Of a stretch of 64,000 nt of DNA, positions 8,086-16,839 are shown piece after piece. The DNA lies in NCBI GenBank assembly GCA_964601265.1, contig CAZRMT010000002.1:11677-75676 (forward strand). The letters run 5' to 3'. The position numbers and the translations under genes were made by a program. Origin of the DNA: UBA4675 sp964601265 (GTDB taxonomy: Bacteria > Bacillota > Clostridia > Christensenellales > Borkfalkiaceae). Each line of letters opens with the position of its first letter. Position 1 is the first letter of the stretch. The notes below the pieces were generated by a model that was not told the DNA's origin, did no database searches, and saw nothing but the letters and a program-made list of their open reading frames with translations.

Positions 8086-8112
8086 TTATTTTACTAAGAT
8101 TATCCGTGATTT

Positions 8113-8634
8113 TCATAACCGAACCGTTTTAAAACTTTTTAAAATAGGAATAGACAAAAGCGACACGGTAAATAATGTAGAAAGCGTTTGCATACCCATA
8201 AACGGTAGCGAGGAATAAAAATAAGCGTAAGTTGCTTTGTCGCTCATTTCCATATATAAAGGCGTGATAACGTCGTCTAAAAGGGTAAACAAAACGGTCA
8301 TAACGCAAGCCACGACTATAAATATAACGGCTTGCCACCATTTTTTTATTTCTCTTTTGAAAAATACCCCTATTAAGCCGAAAACAACAGCTAAAAAATT
8401 ATAGTAAATTAAATAAAGAATAATCACCGTGGGAAAAAATCCAAAAATAAAACAACGCAATAGCGAAAATAACGTCATAGTTATAAGTCCGCTTATTATT
8501 CCGAAATAGAAACAAAAACAAACGGATAAAACGGTTACCACTTCCACTCCCGCAACCGAACTTAAAGCAAGCTGTCCGCCGATAAGCAACGCACAGTATA
8601 CGCCGATAAAAACGACTCTTTTACAAGTTTTCAT
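8113..8634 (-). CDS. ECF transporter S component, probably for cobalamin
   Basis: This is a 173-residue integral membrane protein with about five or six hydrophobic segments. The N-terminal pattern (LLIGGQLALSSVAGVEVVTVLS) is typical of ECF-family substrate-binding S components, which pair with shared EcfAAT energising modules; none of those is in the window. The gene starts one base after the upstream DUF4430 lipoprotein, and both follow a cobalamin riboswitch. Substrate assignment to B12 or a corrinoid therefore rests on regulation and context, not on recognised specificity residues. Confidence 0.75.
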   Translation of the reverse strand: MKTCKRVVFIGVYCALLIGGQLALSSVAGVEVVTVLSVCFCFYFGIISGLITMTLFSLLRCFIFGFFPTVIILYLIYYNFLAVVFGLIGVFFKREIKKWWQAVIFIVVACVMTVLFTLLDDVITPLYMEMSDKATYAYFYSSLPFMGMQTLSTLFTVSLLSIPILKSFKTVRL

Positions 8635-8635
8635 A

Positions 8636-9046
8636 TCAGCAAGGCGTATACACGAATAAAATTACGTCATTATCCGCTATGGTTTGAGTGGAAACGCCGA
8701 AAGAAGCGTAATCGCCGTTTACGTAAAACGCCCAATATGCGTTATTTGTGTTATACTCGGCAAAAACGCCGTTAATTTCGGTGATAAACAACCCGTAACC
8801 CGTATCGTCGCCCTTAAAATCAAAGTCGGCGTAAAGATCTTTACACTTGTTTAACGCGTCTAAAACGTAATATTTCTCCGTCGTTAAAGTAAATCTTTCG
8901 TTTGCTCTTTCCAGCGGACCGTAATTCACTTCTATGGTAACGGTTTTCTCGCCCTCGTGTTTTTCGTTAGGATTTTTGCAAGAAAACCCGACAAGCAAAC
9001 AGCAAGCCATTACAAAACACAGCATAAAAGAAACGATTTTTTTCAT
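8636..9046 (-). CDS. DUF4430 (transcobalamin-like) lipoprotein
   Basis: This 136-residue lipoprotein has a Sec/lipobox signal (CCLLVGFSC, lipid Cys at about residue 23). The remainder matches the DUF4430 beta-grasp-like domain related to the C-terminal part of transcobalamin and intrinsic factor, shown by INGVFAEYNT, YWAFYVNGDYASFGVS and DNDVILFVYTPC. It lies directly downstream of a cobalamin riboswitch and one base before an ECF S component. I infer an extracellular corrinoid-binding subunit handing substrate to the transporter. A GGAGG site precedes the ATG. Confidence 0.85.
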   Translation of the reverse strand: MKKIVSFMLCFVMACCLLVGFSCKNPNEKHEGEKTVTIEVNYGPLERANERFTLTTEKYYVLDALNKCKDLYADFDFKGDDTGYGLFITEINGVFAEYNTNNAYWAFYVNGDYASFGVSTQTIADNDVILFVYTPC

Positions 9047-9068
9047 AAGTATCCTCCAAAATTAATAA

Positions 9069-9086
9069 CTCTCCTTTTTAGGAGAG
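9069..9086 (-). promoter_or_regulatory. Hairpin in the riboswitch expression platform
   Basis: CTCTCC (9069-9074) and GGAGAG (9081-9086) form a hairpin between the cobalamin aptamer and the first gene. It is followed by UUAUUAAUUUU, a poor U-tract. The CUCUCC arm could instead pair with the GGAGG ribosome binding site, so either transcriptional or translational control is possible. Confidence 0.5.
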
Positions 9087-9108
9087 CTTTTAATCAATAA
9101 TAATCTGC

Positions 9109-9248
9109 GTGAGTCGCCCTCCGCAACACACGTTCGAGAAGTATCCTGACTAACGGTTTAACCTTTCGGCGACCTTCCCACGAATTAACGCAGTGGCATT
9201 TTGCCGATTGTACCCGATACAGTAGCGGGAGCTGTTAAGGATTCTCAC
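9109..9248 (-). promoter_or_regulatory. Cobalamin riboswitch
   Basis: The minus strand carries the conserved B12-box elements in order: CCCGCTACTGTA (9218-9229), AATGCCACTG (9191-9200), GGGAAGG (about 9172-9179) and AGTCAGGATAC (9141-9151). P1 can form between GUGAG (9244-9248) and CUCAC (9109-9113). It sits in the leader of the DUF4430/ECF-S genes, so B12 should repress their uptake function. Confidence 0.95.
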
Positions 9249-9271
9249 CTTATTCCTTCGATATTTCCTTC

Positions 9272-9300
9272 ATTATAACCTTGCGTTTAATTTTTGTCAA
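9272..9300 (-). promoter_or_regulatory. Promoter of the riboswitch transcript
   Basis: A perfect TTGACA (9295-9300), a 17-base spacer and TATAAT (9272-9277) lie just upstream of the aptamer. A small inverted repeat AAACGC/GCGTTT (9299-9316) abuts the -35 box. Confidence 0.9.
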
Positions 9301-9322
9301 ACGCATAAAAGCGTTTAAAAAA

Positions 9323-9823
9323 CTATCCGTACAATTTTTTATATTTCTTTTTTACTTTTTCTACTTTTTTATAATAATTAACGCTTTCTTTATACCAAAA
9401 CTCTTTTTCACCGCTTTCAAGCCATTTTACCAGCGTTCCCTCTCCGCCGTTATAAGCGTATAAGACGTATTTTTCGCTTTTAAATTTTTCAAAAAGATAG
9501 CTTAAATACTTTACGCCTATTTCGATATTGTCGTTTTCGTCAAACAAGTCGAATTTTTCTTTGCCGAGCATTTCGGAAACGTATTTTGCGGTAGAAGGCA
9601 TAATTTGCATAAGCCCGACGGCTCCCGCATAAGACACCTTATTTTTAACAAACGAACTTTCAGCGTAAATAACGGCTAAAACAAGGCTTTTTTCAACTTT
9701 AAATTTTTTACAATAAAATTCCACTTGTCTTTTATACCTACACGGATATTTTACGTAAAGACAAGAAAAAAGGACGGCTAAAACCACCGTCCCCGCAATT
9801 ATGAACCTATAAATTTTTCGCAT
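9323..9823 (-). CDS. Membrane-anchored lytic transglycosylase (SLT domain)
   Basis: The 167-residue product has an N-terminal transmembrane anchor (FIIAGTVVLAVLFSCLY) and an SLT/goose-lysozyme-like domain. The catalytic Glu is in VIYAESSF, followed by the family signatures GAVGLMQIMPSTA and YVLYAYNGG. It would cleave peptidoglycan glycan strands outside the membrane. I use the ATG at 9823, preceded by CAGGTG, not the upstream TTG at 9844. It overlaps the end of coaE by 17 bases and is last in the operon. Confidence 0.85.
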   Translation of the reverse strand: MRKIYRFIIAGTVVLAVLFSCLYVKYPCRYKRQVEFYCKKFKVEKSLVLAVIYAESSFVKNKVSYAGAVGLMQIMPSTAKYVSEMLGKEKFDLFDENDNIEIGVKYLSYLFEKFKSEKYVLYAYNGGEGTLVKWLESGEKEFWYKESVNYYKKVEKVKKKYKKLYG

Positions 9824-10385
9824 ATAAAAGCACCTGCCGTTCAAGTTCGGTCAAACTTTGGTCGTTATATATAACAGTATGCTTAATTTCAGAATTTATA
9901 ACGTATTTTTTTTGTCCGTCGATTTTCTTTAACGCAAACGAATAGTCCACTCCGTCCCTTTCCATAACGGAACGTATTTGACTTTCCTTTTCCCTTTCTA
10001 TAATCCATACCTCGTCAAAATAATCTTGCGTGTTTTTTATTTCCGCAAGCAACGGAACTTCGCAAAAACACAATTTTTCGTTTTCGCTACGCTTTATCAG
10101 TTCTTCCATTACTCTGCCGTGAGTAATTTCGTTAAGTTCTTTTCTCTTTTCCTCGTTAGAAAAAATAATTTGAGTGATTTTTTTCCTGTCAAGCATAGTT
10201 TTGCCGTTGCTTTTTATCGCATTTATTCCGAGTTTTTCTGAAATTTCTATCACAAAATTCGGATTTTTATCCAATAAGTCCGCATATATCTCGTCGGCAG
10301 AAAAAACGCTGTAACCGTTTTTCTTTAAAATACCTAAAACAACGCTTTTCCCCGAACCTATTTTCCCCGTAATTGCCACTCTCAT
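9807..10385 (-). CDS. coaE: Dephospho-CoA kinase
   Basis: CoaE phosphorylates dephospho-CoA in the last step of CoA synthesis. The 192-residue product opens with the P-loop GKIGSGKS (residues 7-14), followed by FSADEIYADLL and the lid/ligand region CFCEVPLLAE. I place the start at the ATG at 10385, which overlaps the polA stop as ATGA; an in-frame TTG at 10400 is the alternative. The polA-coaE pairing is common in Firmicutes. Confidence 0.92.
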   Translation of the reverse strand: MRVAITGKIGSGKSVVLGILKKNGYSVFSADEIYADLLDKNPNFVIEISEKLGINAIKSNGKTMLDRKKITQIIFSNEEKRKELNEITHGRVMEELIKRSENEKLCFCEVPLLAEIKNTQDYFDEVWIIEREKESQIRSVMERDGVDYSFALKKIDGQKKYVINSEIKHTVIYNDQSLTELERQVLLYAKNL

Positions 10386-12928
10386 TTTACTTCGTACCAA
10401 TTTTTACCGCTACTTACTTCCGTTTCCAGCTTTACGCTGTTAAGCGATATACTTTCCATTTCCTCTTTGAGTATTTTTTCAACGGTTTCTCTTTCCGTTT
10501 CGGGGCAGTCGACCACTAGTTCGTCGTGAATTTGCAAAATCAGTTTTGCTTGTAGGTTTTCCGCTTTAAGCCTATTAAAGACCTTTATCATCGCAAGCTT
10601 TATAATATCGGCGCTACTTCCTTGCAACGGCATATTCATAGACGCCCTTTCTCCGAACGCCCTTAAATTTCTATCCGACGCATTTATTTCTTTTATATAA
10701 CGCTTTCTGCCCATAAACGTTTGTACGTATCCGTTTGCATGAGCAAATTCTACGTTCGAATCCATATATTTCTTTACTTCGGGATAAGAAGCAAAGTATC
10801 TATCCATATAATTTTGAGCCGAACGGGGCGGAATTTTTAGCGTTTCGCTTAACCCGAACGAGCTTATACCGTATATTATCCCGAAATTGACCGCTTTTGC
10901 GCTACGCCTTTCGTCCTTACTAATTTCTTCCACTTTTTTACCGAAAACTTGACTAGCCGTCTGCGTATGAATATCCTTTCCGCTTTTAAACGCTTCTATC
11001 AACGCCGAACAAGAGGAAAAGTCCGCAAGAAGTCTAAGTTCTATTTGAGAATAATCGCTACTTACGATACACCCGTCGTCAAATCGTGAAACGAACGCTT
11101 TTCTTAGCACTTTCCCCTCGTCGCTTCTTACGGGAATATTTTGCAAATTCGGTTCCGAACTCGATAAACGCCCCGTCGAAGTCAAGGTTTGGTTAAAGGT
11201 CGTGTGTATCAACTCTCCGCCCTTTTTAACAAGTTCAAGCAATGCGTCTACGTAAGTACTTTTAAGCTTTGCCGTTTTTCTATACTTTAAAATTAAATCC
11301 ACCACGGGGTGTTCGCCCGAAAGCTTTTCCAAAACTTCGGCTTTTGTGGAATAAGAGCCGTTCTTTAATTTTTTACCGCCCTTTAAACCGAGTTTTACAA
11401 ACAACATTTCGGATAGTTGTTTCGGGGAATTTATATTTATTGCGTCGCCCGTGTAAGAATATATTTCTTCAAGCGTTTCCTTTAACTGTTCGTCGAAATC
11501 GACTGAAAGCACCTTAAGATATTCTTCGTCTACCTTAAAACCCGTTTTTTCCATTTCATACAAAACGTCGCAAAGCGGTAGTTCCATTTCGTAATACAGT
11601 TTTTCCATTTTTTGCGAAATTAATTTTTCTTTTAATACGGCAAAAACTTTACTTAGTGCGTAAGCGGGATTATCTATGGAGTAACCGTACTCTTCGCATA
11701 AGCTTTTAGCGGTAATCTCTCCGCCCGTAAAATCGACAAGGTATTTCAAAATAGAAAGGTCGTCTGCGTCGCACTTTAATTCTACGCCGTATTTATCCAA
11801 CGTTTTGCGTGTTTTTTTCTTATCTATAAGCACGCATTTTTTATCGCTTTCGAAATAAGTTGTTAAAATTTCGCCAAAATCTTCTTCGTCTATTCCGTCG
11901 TCTAAAAAGTTTTCTTTTAGTGTTATTTCGTATTCCTTTTCGCCGTCGTAAAAATTGATTTTCTCTTCACAAACGAAAGCAATTTCTTTTGCTTTTAACA
12001 ACGCCTCTTTTGCTTCGTTTACGCTTTTTATTATCTCCTTTTCGATTTTTTCGGATTTTGGTTCGTCTTTTTTTTCTTCTTCATTGCCAAGCTCAAGCTT
12101 TTTAAGAATATTTATAAAACCAAGCTTTAAAAATTGTTTTTTTGTTTCTTCTCCGACGGCGGACACCTCTAAATCGCATAGCCTCGCTTCCAATGGCATA
12201 TCAACGCAAATCGTGGCAAGTCTTTTTGATAAAAAGGCGCTTTCCTTTCCATTGTCGACGTAATCTCTTAATTTACCCGTAAGCTCGTCTATATGTTCGT
12301 AAAGGTTTTCTATATTGCCGTAAGTTTCTATAAGCGAATAAGCCCTTTTGGCTCCTATACCCTCTACGCCTTTAATATTATCCGAACTGTCGCCCATTAA
12401 CGCTTTTAAGTCTACTACTTGGTTGGGATATATTCCGTATTTTTCTTTAAAATTATTATCGTTATAAATTTCGACGTCGGTTATTCCTCTTTTAGTAAAG
12501 TACACGCTTGTAGTTTTATCAACCAACTGAAAAGCGTCTCTGTCCCCCGTAAAAATCGCCGTGGGCAAATCGAACTGTTTAGCAAAACTTCCTATTATAT
12601 CGTCCGCTTCGTATCCGGCTTTTTCATATCTTGCTATTCCCATTTTATCCAGCGTCTCTTTGAGAAGAGGAATTTGCACGGCAAGTTCTTCGGGCATAGG
12701 ACGTCTGCCCGCCTTATATTCGGAATACTCCTTATGTCTGAAAGTCGGCTCTCTTCTATCGAATGCAACCAACATATATTTAGGAGATAAATCCTTTTCT
12801 ATTTTAAAAAGCATATTCAAAAACGCATAAACGGCGTTAGTCGGCGTGCCGTCGGGCGAATTTAGTAAGGGCGTTGCGTAAAACGCTCTGTTTATTAAAG
12901 AATTTCCGTCAATTAAAACAAGTTCCAT
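10382..12928 (-). CDS. polA: DNA polymerase I
   Basis: Family A polymerase for Okazaki fragment processing and repair, 848 residues. The N-terminal 5' nuclease domain shows LIDGNSLINRAFYA and TGDRDAFQLVD. The polymerase motifs are A (SSDYSQIELRLLADFS), B (RRSAKAVNFGIIYGIS) and C (LQIHDELVVD). The middle region, where the 3'-5' exonuclease lies in E. coli Pol I, lacks the DTE and other acidic metal ligands, so proofreading is probably absent, as in Bacillus Pol I. An AAGGTG site precedes the ATG; coaE overlaps its end. Confidence 0.97.
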   Translation of the reverse strand: MELVLIDGNSLINRAFYATPLLNSPDGTPTNAVYAFLNMLFKIEKDLSPKYMLVAFDRREPTFRHKEYSEYKAGRRPMPEELAVQIPLLKETLDKMGIARYEKAGYEADDIIGSFAKQFDLPTAIFTGDRDAFQLVDKTTSVYFTKRGITDVEIYNDNNFKEKYGIYPNQVVDLKALMGDSSDNIKGVEGIGAKRAYSLIETYGNIENLYEHIDELTGKLRDYVDNGKESAFLSKRLATICVDMPLEARLCDLEVSAVGEETKKQFLKLGFINILKKLELGNEEEKKDEPKSEKIEKEIIKSVNEAKEALLKAKEIAFVCEEKINFYDGEKEYEITLKENFLDDGIDEEDFGEILTTYFESDKKCVLIDKKKTRKTLDKYGVELKCDADDLSILKYLVDFTGGEITAKSLCEEYGYSIDNPAYALSKVFAVLKEKLISQKMEKLYYEMELPLCDVLYEMEKTGFKVDEEYLKVLSVDFDEQLKETLEEIYSYTGDAININSPKQLSEMLFVKLGLKGGKKLKNGSYSTKAEVLEKLSGEHPVVDLILKYRKTAKLKSTYVDALLELVKKGGELIHTTFNQTLTSTGRLSSSEPNLQNIPVRSDEGKVLRKAFVSRFDDGCIVSSDYSQIELRLLADFSSCSALIEAFKSGKDIHTQTASQVFGKKVEEISKDERRSAKAVNFGIIYGISSFGLSETLKIPPRSAQNYMDRYFASYPEVKKYMDSNVEFAHANGYVQTFMGRKRYIKEINASDRNLRAFGERASMNMPLQGSSADIIKLAMIKVFNRLKAENLQAKLILQIHDELVVDCPETERETVEKILKEEMESISLNSVKLETEVSSGKNWYEVK

Positions 12929-12938
12929 ATTTCACCTT

Positions 12939-14516
12939 TTAGGTTAAATCCACGCCGAAAATACTCGCAATGGCTGAAATAACCCTTTCGTTTTCGGTCG
13001 TCTTTTCGTTTAAAAGAATTTCTTTTATTTTTTGTAAGTCGCTTTCTTGTAAATTATCAAGCGTTACGTTTTTATCCTCGACTTCCTTTAAAGCGTCGGA
13101 CAACACTTGAGAACCTATTACGGAATCAACCATTTCTTCAGCTTGTAAAACGGTAAGTTCGTTTTTATGTTTAATACAGTTAAACGTTGCTATAAAAGTT
13201 TTATCGGCTTTTACACATTCGCTTAAAAACGTTTCTTCGTCTTTTATCTTATATAAGTTATCGAAAATACTTATAGCTATTTCTGAAAACGCCTCGACGT
13301 TTTCTTCGGTATTGTCCTCAACGCAGTTTTTAATCATTTTTTGCGTATAGGCTTCCCACCCGTCGGTTTCTATATATTTTACTATATTTTCAACAGCCAT
13401 TCCATCGCCCGTTGCGGTTTTTGCGTTTAGCAAATCGAAATACCTTTGCATATAATCCAAAGCGGAAAATACGTTTACTGCGCAAATAAGTTTTTCAGAC
13501 GCATTATCTTCGTCGCAAGTTTTCATTTCTTCAAAAAGCGGACTTACGGCGTTTAAATATTTTGCGTCGTAACCGTCAAAATAAGAGGGTGCTTCTTCTC
13601 CTATGCGTCTTGTAACGTAACACATAATTATCTTCGCCGTGTAAACGTTGTTTTTACCGTCGTAACTACTTATGGTTTCCACCGAGCTTTTAAGTAAGTC
13701 GTAATCTATTTGCTCGCTTTCCAACATACTCGTCAAGTCTTTTATTTGCGGTAAAATTTCAAGCGTTCCGAAAACTTCCGAGCGTAAATCGCTTTTAAAA
13801 GTTTTTTTACCCGCAAGCGATTTATAGTTAATTTTCGTCAAACTCTTAAACACTCCGTCGCTCAAATCGTCGCAAAAAGAAAAAACGAAATTACTTCTTA
13901 ACTCTATCGCCGCATCGCAAACTTCGATAATTTCTTTATTGTCTTCCGTGTCCTCTACGTAACCTTTTGCGTCGGCAAGACAGCCTATATAACCGTTAAT
14001 CGGACAAAATACGGCAAAAAACGACACCAGCGCACCTAAAACGCCCACTAAAGCTCCGACAGTTCTCGACAAGGCTTTACTCGTAGCCTCGCCGTCTATT
14101 TTTTTTGAAAAAATTGATTTTATGATTAAATACACGAAATAAAACAGTTTTGAAACCACTAGAAAGATGATAGAAAACACAATCGGATAAAGCATGGCTT
14201 TTGCTAATATTTCTGCGTTTTTTGATAATTCTTCCCCGTCAACGCCCAATTTCGAAGTATCTATTAATGAACTGAACTTGTCTATTAAGTTCGTCTTTTT
14301 AAGCACGTTTAACAATAAAATCGCCACGGGGATTGCTAAAATTATCGTAGCAGTTCTAACTATCGACTTAAATATCCCTCTTTTCATTCCCACGAATACC
14401 GCTATTACAATCATTAACACAAAAACAAGCGTAAACCCGAGCGTAACCCATTTTACGATATCACTATAATCCACCCTTTTATTATTCTCCTTTGGCTTTT
14501 TTGCGTTCGTTGACAA
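12939..14516 (-). CDS. CvpA-like membrane protein with long C-terminal domain
   Basis: The 525-residue protein starts with about five membrane segments in a CvpA/colicin V production-like arrangement (IAVFVGMKRGIFKSIVRTATIILAIP; later VGALVGVLGALVSFFAVF). Residues about 190-525 are soluble, acidic and alpha-helical, with no motif I recognise; typical CvpA proteins are only about 170-200 residues. The first in-frame start is a TTG at 14516 with a weak binding site. A GTG at 14474, 12 bases after AAAGGAG, is a good alternative. It lies between folA and polA with short gaps. Confidence 0.65.
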   Translation of the reverse strand: MSTNAKKPKENNKRVDYSDIVKWVTLGFTLVFVLMIVIAVFVGMKRGIFKSIVRTATIILAIPVAILLLNVLKKTNLIDKFSSLIDTSKLGVDGEELSKNAEILAKAMLYPIVFSIIFLVVSKLFYFVYLIIKSIFSKKIDGEATSKALSRTVGALVGVLGALVSFFAVFCPINGYIGCLADAKGYVEDTEDNKEIIEVCDAAIELRSNFVFSFCDDLSDGVFKSLTKINYKSLAGKKTFKSDLRSEVFGTLEILPQIKDLTSMLESEQIDYDLLKSSVETISSYDGKNNVYTAKIIMCYVTRRIGEEAPSYFDGYDAKYLNAVSPLFEEMKTCDEDNASEKLICAVNVFSALDYMQRYFDLLNAKTATGDGMAVENIVKYIETDGWEAYTQKMIKNCVEDNTEENVEAFSEIAISIFDNLYKIKDEETFLSECVKADKTFIATFNCIKHKNELTVLQAEEMVDSVIGSQVLSDALKEVEDKNVTLDNLQESDLQKIKEILLNEKTTENERVISAIASIFGVDLT

Positions 14517-14521
14517 AGGTA

Positions 14522-15052
14522 TTAAAATTCCGTCGTCTTTAATTGCGAAAGATTAAAAAACTTTACGTCCTTATTTTCGTATTCGCAAAAACGAATTTTA
14601 TATTCCCCGTCCGCCACCTCTTCTCCGCATTTTGCAAGCGCCCAATTTTCCTTTTCGTCTAAATTATCGAAAAAGACTTCCGCTTCGCCGTCGGCGTCCA
14701 CCTTGGTTATATAAGCCGTTTTGCAATAAGGTAACATCGTTCTATAAAAAGTCGCCCCGCCTATTACGAATATTTCTTCGTCGGGATATTTAGAAAGTTC
14801 TTTAAAAAGTTCTTCCAGCGTATGAACGCATATTACGTCGTCTCTTTCTATTTCCTCGGGGCATAAAGTTATATTTACTCTGTTTTTTAAAGGTTTTCCG
14901 TTAGGGAAAGAAAGCAAGGTATTATACCCCATACAAACCACTTTACCCGTAGTCTTTTCACGAAAATATTTCATATCTTCTTTCAACGAGAAAAGTAATC
15001 CGTTTTTTTTGCCTATTCCCCATTTTTTATCGACGGCAACTATTAACTGCAT
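14522..15052 (-). CDS. folA: Dihydrofolate reductase
   Basis: DHFR regenerates tetrahydrofolate after thymidylate synthase. The 176-residue product shows LIVAVDKKWGIGKKNGLLF, the substrate helix LKEDMKYFREKTTG, VVCMGYNTLLS, and the NADPH-binding FVIGGATFYRTMLP. Its ATG overlaps the thyA stop by one base, with GGAGG inside the end of thyA. The last 25 or so residues extend beyond the usual end. Confidence 0.94.
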   Translation of the reverse strand: MQLIVAVDKKWGIGKKNGLLFSLKEDMKYFREKTTGKVVCMGYNTLLSFPNGKPLKNRVNITLCPEEIERDDVICVHTLEELFKELSKYPDEEIFVIGGATFYRTMLPYCKTAYITKVDADGEAEVFFDNLDEKENWALAKCGEEVADGEYKIRFCEYENKDVKFFNLSQLKTTEF

Positions 15053-15882
15053 TAAATAGCCACCTCCAATTTATCGGTTAAAACGGTGCTTTCGTAATTT
15101 TCCAACTTAAAGTCGTCAACGGTAAAATCGTAAAAGTTTTTTACGTCCTTATTGATTTTAAAAACAGGCGCTTCGAAAGTCGGGTTTTCAATTACCTTTT
15201 TAACTATCGGAATATGCCTATCGTAAATATGAGCGTCAGCTATTACGTGAACCAATTTCCCTACTTCCAAGCCTGAAACCTGAGCAAACATATGCATTAA
15301 AACGGCGTACTGCACCACGTTCCAGTTGTTTGCCGTAAGCATATCTCCCGAACGCTGATTGAGTATTCCGTTAAGCTTATTTCCGCTAACGTTAAAAGTC
15401 ATAGAATAAGCGCAAGGATATAAATTCATTTCGTGTAAATCTTCGAAATTATAAATATTAGTCATAATTCTACGAGAGGACGGATTATTCTTTAAATCGA
15501 ACAAAACTCTGTCTACTTGGTCGAATTCCCCCTCTTTATATTTGTGCTTTACGCCGAGCTGATAGCCGTATGCCTTACCTATGGTGCCGTCCTGTCCTGC
15601 CCAATTATCCCAAATATGTGAATGAAGGTCGCTTACCTTGTTGGATTTTTTCTGCCAAATCCATAAAATTTCGTCCACGGCGGACTTAAAAAAGGTTTTC
15701 CTTACGGTTATTATGGGGAACTCCTTACTTAAATCGTAACGGTTGACTATACCGAATTTTTTAACGGTATGCGCAGGCGTTCCGTCCGCCCAATGCGGTC
15801 TAACTTTTAAATCGGTGTCCCATACACCGTTTTCCATAATATCTTTACAGTTTGCAATAAAAACTTTGTCTGCGTAGCTCAT
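15052..15882 (-). CDS. thyA: Thymidylate synthase
   Basis: It methylates dUMP to dTMP using methylene-THF. The 276-residue product has DGTPAHTV, the dUMP-binding SSRRIMTN, the catalytic Cys in LYPCAYSMTF, and the C-terminal FYDFTVDDFKLENYES. The residue after the catalytic Cys is Ala, not the more common His; the Bacillus subtilis/phage phi3T-type ThyA also deviates there. The start overlaps the SDR gene as ATGA and has a GAAGGAG site. It is coupled to folA, its partner in folate recycling. Confidence 0.95.
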   Translation of the reverse strand: MSYADKVFIANCKDIMENGVWDTDLKVRPHWADGTPAHTVKKFGIVNRYDLSKEFPIITVRKTFFKSAVDEILWIWQKKSNKVSDLHSHIWDNWAGQDGTIGKAYGYQLGVKHKYKEGEFDQVDRVLFDLKNNPSSRRIMTNIYNFEDLHEMNLYPCAYSMTFNVSGNKLNGILNQRSGDMLTANNWNVVQYAVLMHMFAQVSGLEVGKLVHVIADAHIYDRHIPIVKKVIENPTFEAPVFKINKDVKNFYDFTVDDFKLENYESTVLTDKLEVAI

Positions 15883-16655
15883 TTAAAATTCTCCTTCGTT
15901 TTATTTTTAAATTTTTTCGCCATAATTTTTTGACGTAATTTCAGCGGTGTTATCTTTGACAAAAAGTATAGCGTTTTATTGTAAAAACCTATAACCGATT
16001 TGTCTTTATTTTTTTCCAGCGCTTTCACGCTTTTTTTCGCAACTTTTTCGGGCGATTGAGAGGAAAGCTTACCCGTAAGCCCTTGTTTTTTTATGTCTTC
16101 TATAACGTCCTTTCTAGTGGGAACGCTACCCGGCAAAACAACCGTGATTTTAATTTTTTTCTCTCTTTTAAGCGCAACGAAGAAATCCCACAACGCTCTT
16201 TTAGAGGAAGTGTAAACGGCAAAATAAGGCGTAGGCACTATCGCCGTTAGAGAAGAAACCGCCAAAATTTCTTTTACGGGAAAACGCTGAATACAGTAAA
16301 GGGTAAGAGATAAAGGGGCTTCGTAATTTATTCTCGCTTGCCTTTTTAAAGCGTCTTGCGTGTAAAAAACAAACGCATATTGATTATCGTTGCCCGCCGT
16401 GTGAATTATTCTAGTAATTATAATTCCCTCTCGTTCGATAAAGTCAAACAAATTTTTTCTTTGATTTTCTTCGCTCAAATCGCAAGCAAACGTCTTTAGT
16501 GTACAATTGTCCGAAAATTTTTCTTTTACGTTCGACAATCTTTCTTCGTTCTGCCCCGTAAGAAGTAAATTTTCTCCTCTTAAGGCGTATATTTTAACGA
16601 ATTCCCCGCCGATTACTCCGCTTGCTCCCGTTATAAGAGTAAATTCCTCCGCCAT
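15879..16655 (-). CDS. Short-chain dehydrogenase/reductase
   Basis: A classical SDR of 258 residues. It has the Rossmann motif TGASGVIGG at about residues 8-16, a helix-3 segment with HTAGN, and the catalytic Ser and YTSSK (Tyr-x3-Lys). The substrate is unknown. It is the first gene of the operon running thyA, folA, CvpA-like, polA, coaE and SLT. The C-terminus is strongly basic (LKLRQKIMAKKFKNKTKE), which may be a membrane-contact tail. AAGGAG precedes the ATG. Confidence 0.85.
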   Translation of the reverse strand: MAEEFTLITGASGVIGGEFVKIYALRGENLLLTGQNEERLSNVKEKFSDNCTLKTFACDLSEENQRKNLFDFIEREGIIITRIIHTAGNDNQYAFVFYTQDALKRQARINYEAPLSLTLYCIQRFPVKEILAVSSLTAIVPTPYFAVYTSSKRALWDFFVALKREKKIKITVVLPGSVPTRKDVIEDIKKQGLTGKLSSQSPEKVAKKSVKALEKNKDKSVIGFYNKTLYFLSKITPLKLRQKIMAKKFKNKTKENFK

Positions 16656-16700
16656 TCGTTCTCCTTTATTTAATTAACTATTATATATCTTATAATACAA

Positions 16701-16839
16701 GAAGTTGACGCTTTGCTTGCAAGGAGCGGGAACTTCGCCGTATTTCACACTATAAAGCATAAAAACAAAAGTTTTTATGGCAAAACCACACAGGTTTTGC
16801 AAAGATTTTGCCGAATGGCAAAAGATTACTTCTTATAGT
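16701..16839. repeat. Cluster of hairpins; possible structured RNA or MITE-like element
   Basis: Four adjacent inverted repeats occupy the space: an imperfect one at 16701-16736 (GAAGTT..AACTTC with inner CGCT..AGCG), CATAAAAAC/GTTTTTATG (16758-16779), GCAAAACC/GGTTTTGC (16780-16800) and TTTTGCC/GGCAAAA (16806-16823). ACTATAA (16749-16755) and TTATAGT (16833-16839) can close the last three into a multiloop. AAGAAGT (16699-16705) and ACTTCTT (16828-16834) look like imperfect terminal repeats. I cannot tell RNA from mobile element. Confidence 0.45.

Noticed and set aside
9299..9316. AAACGC/GCGTTT hairpin as terminator of the lytic transglycosylase gene
   Set aside because: No T-run follows it on the minus strand and the stem is only six bases; it overlaps the riboswitch promoter.
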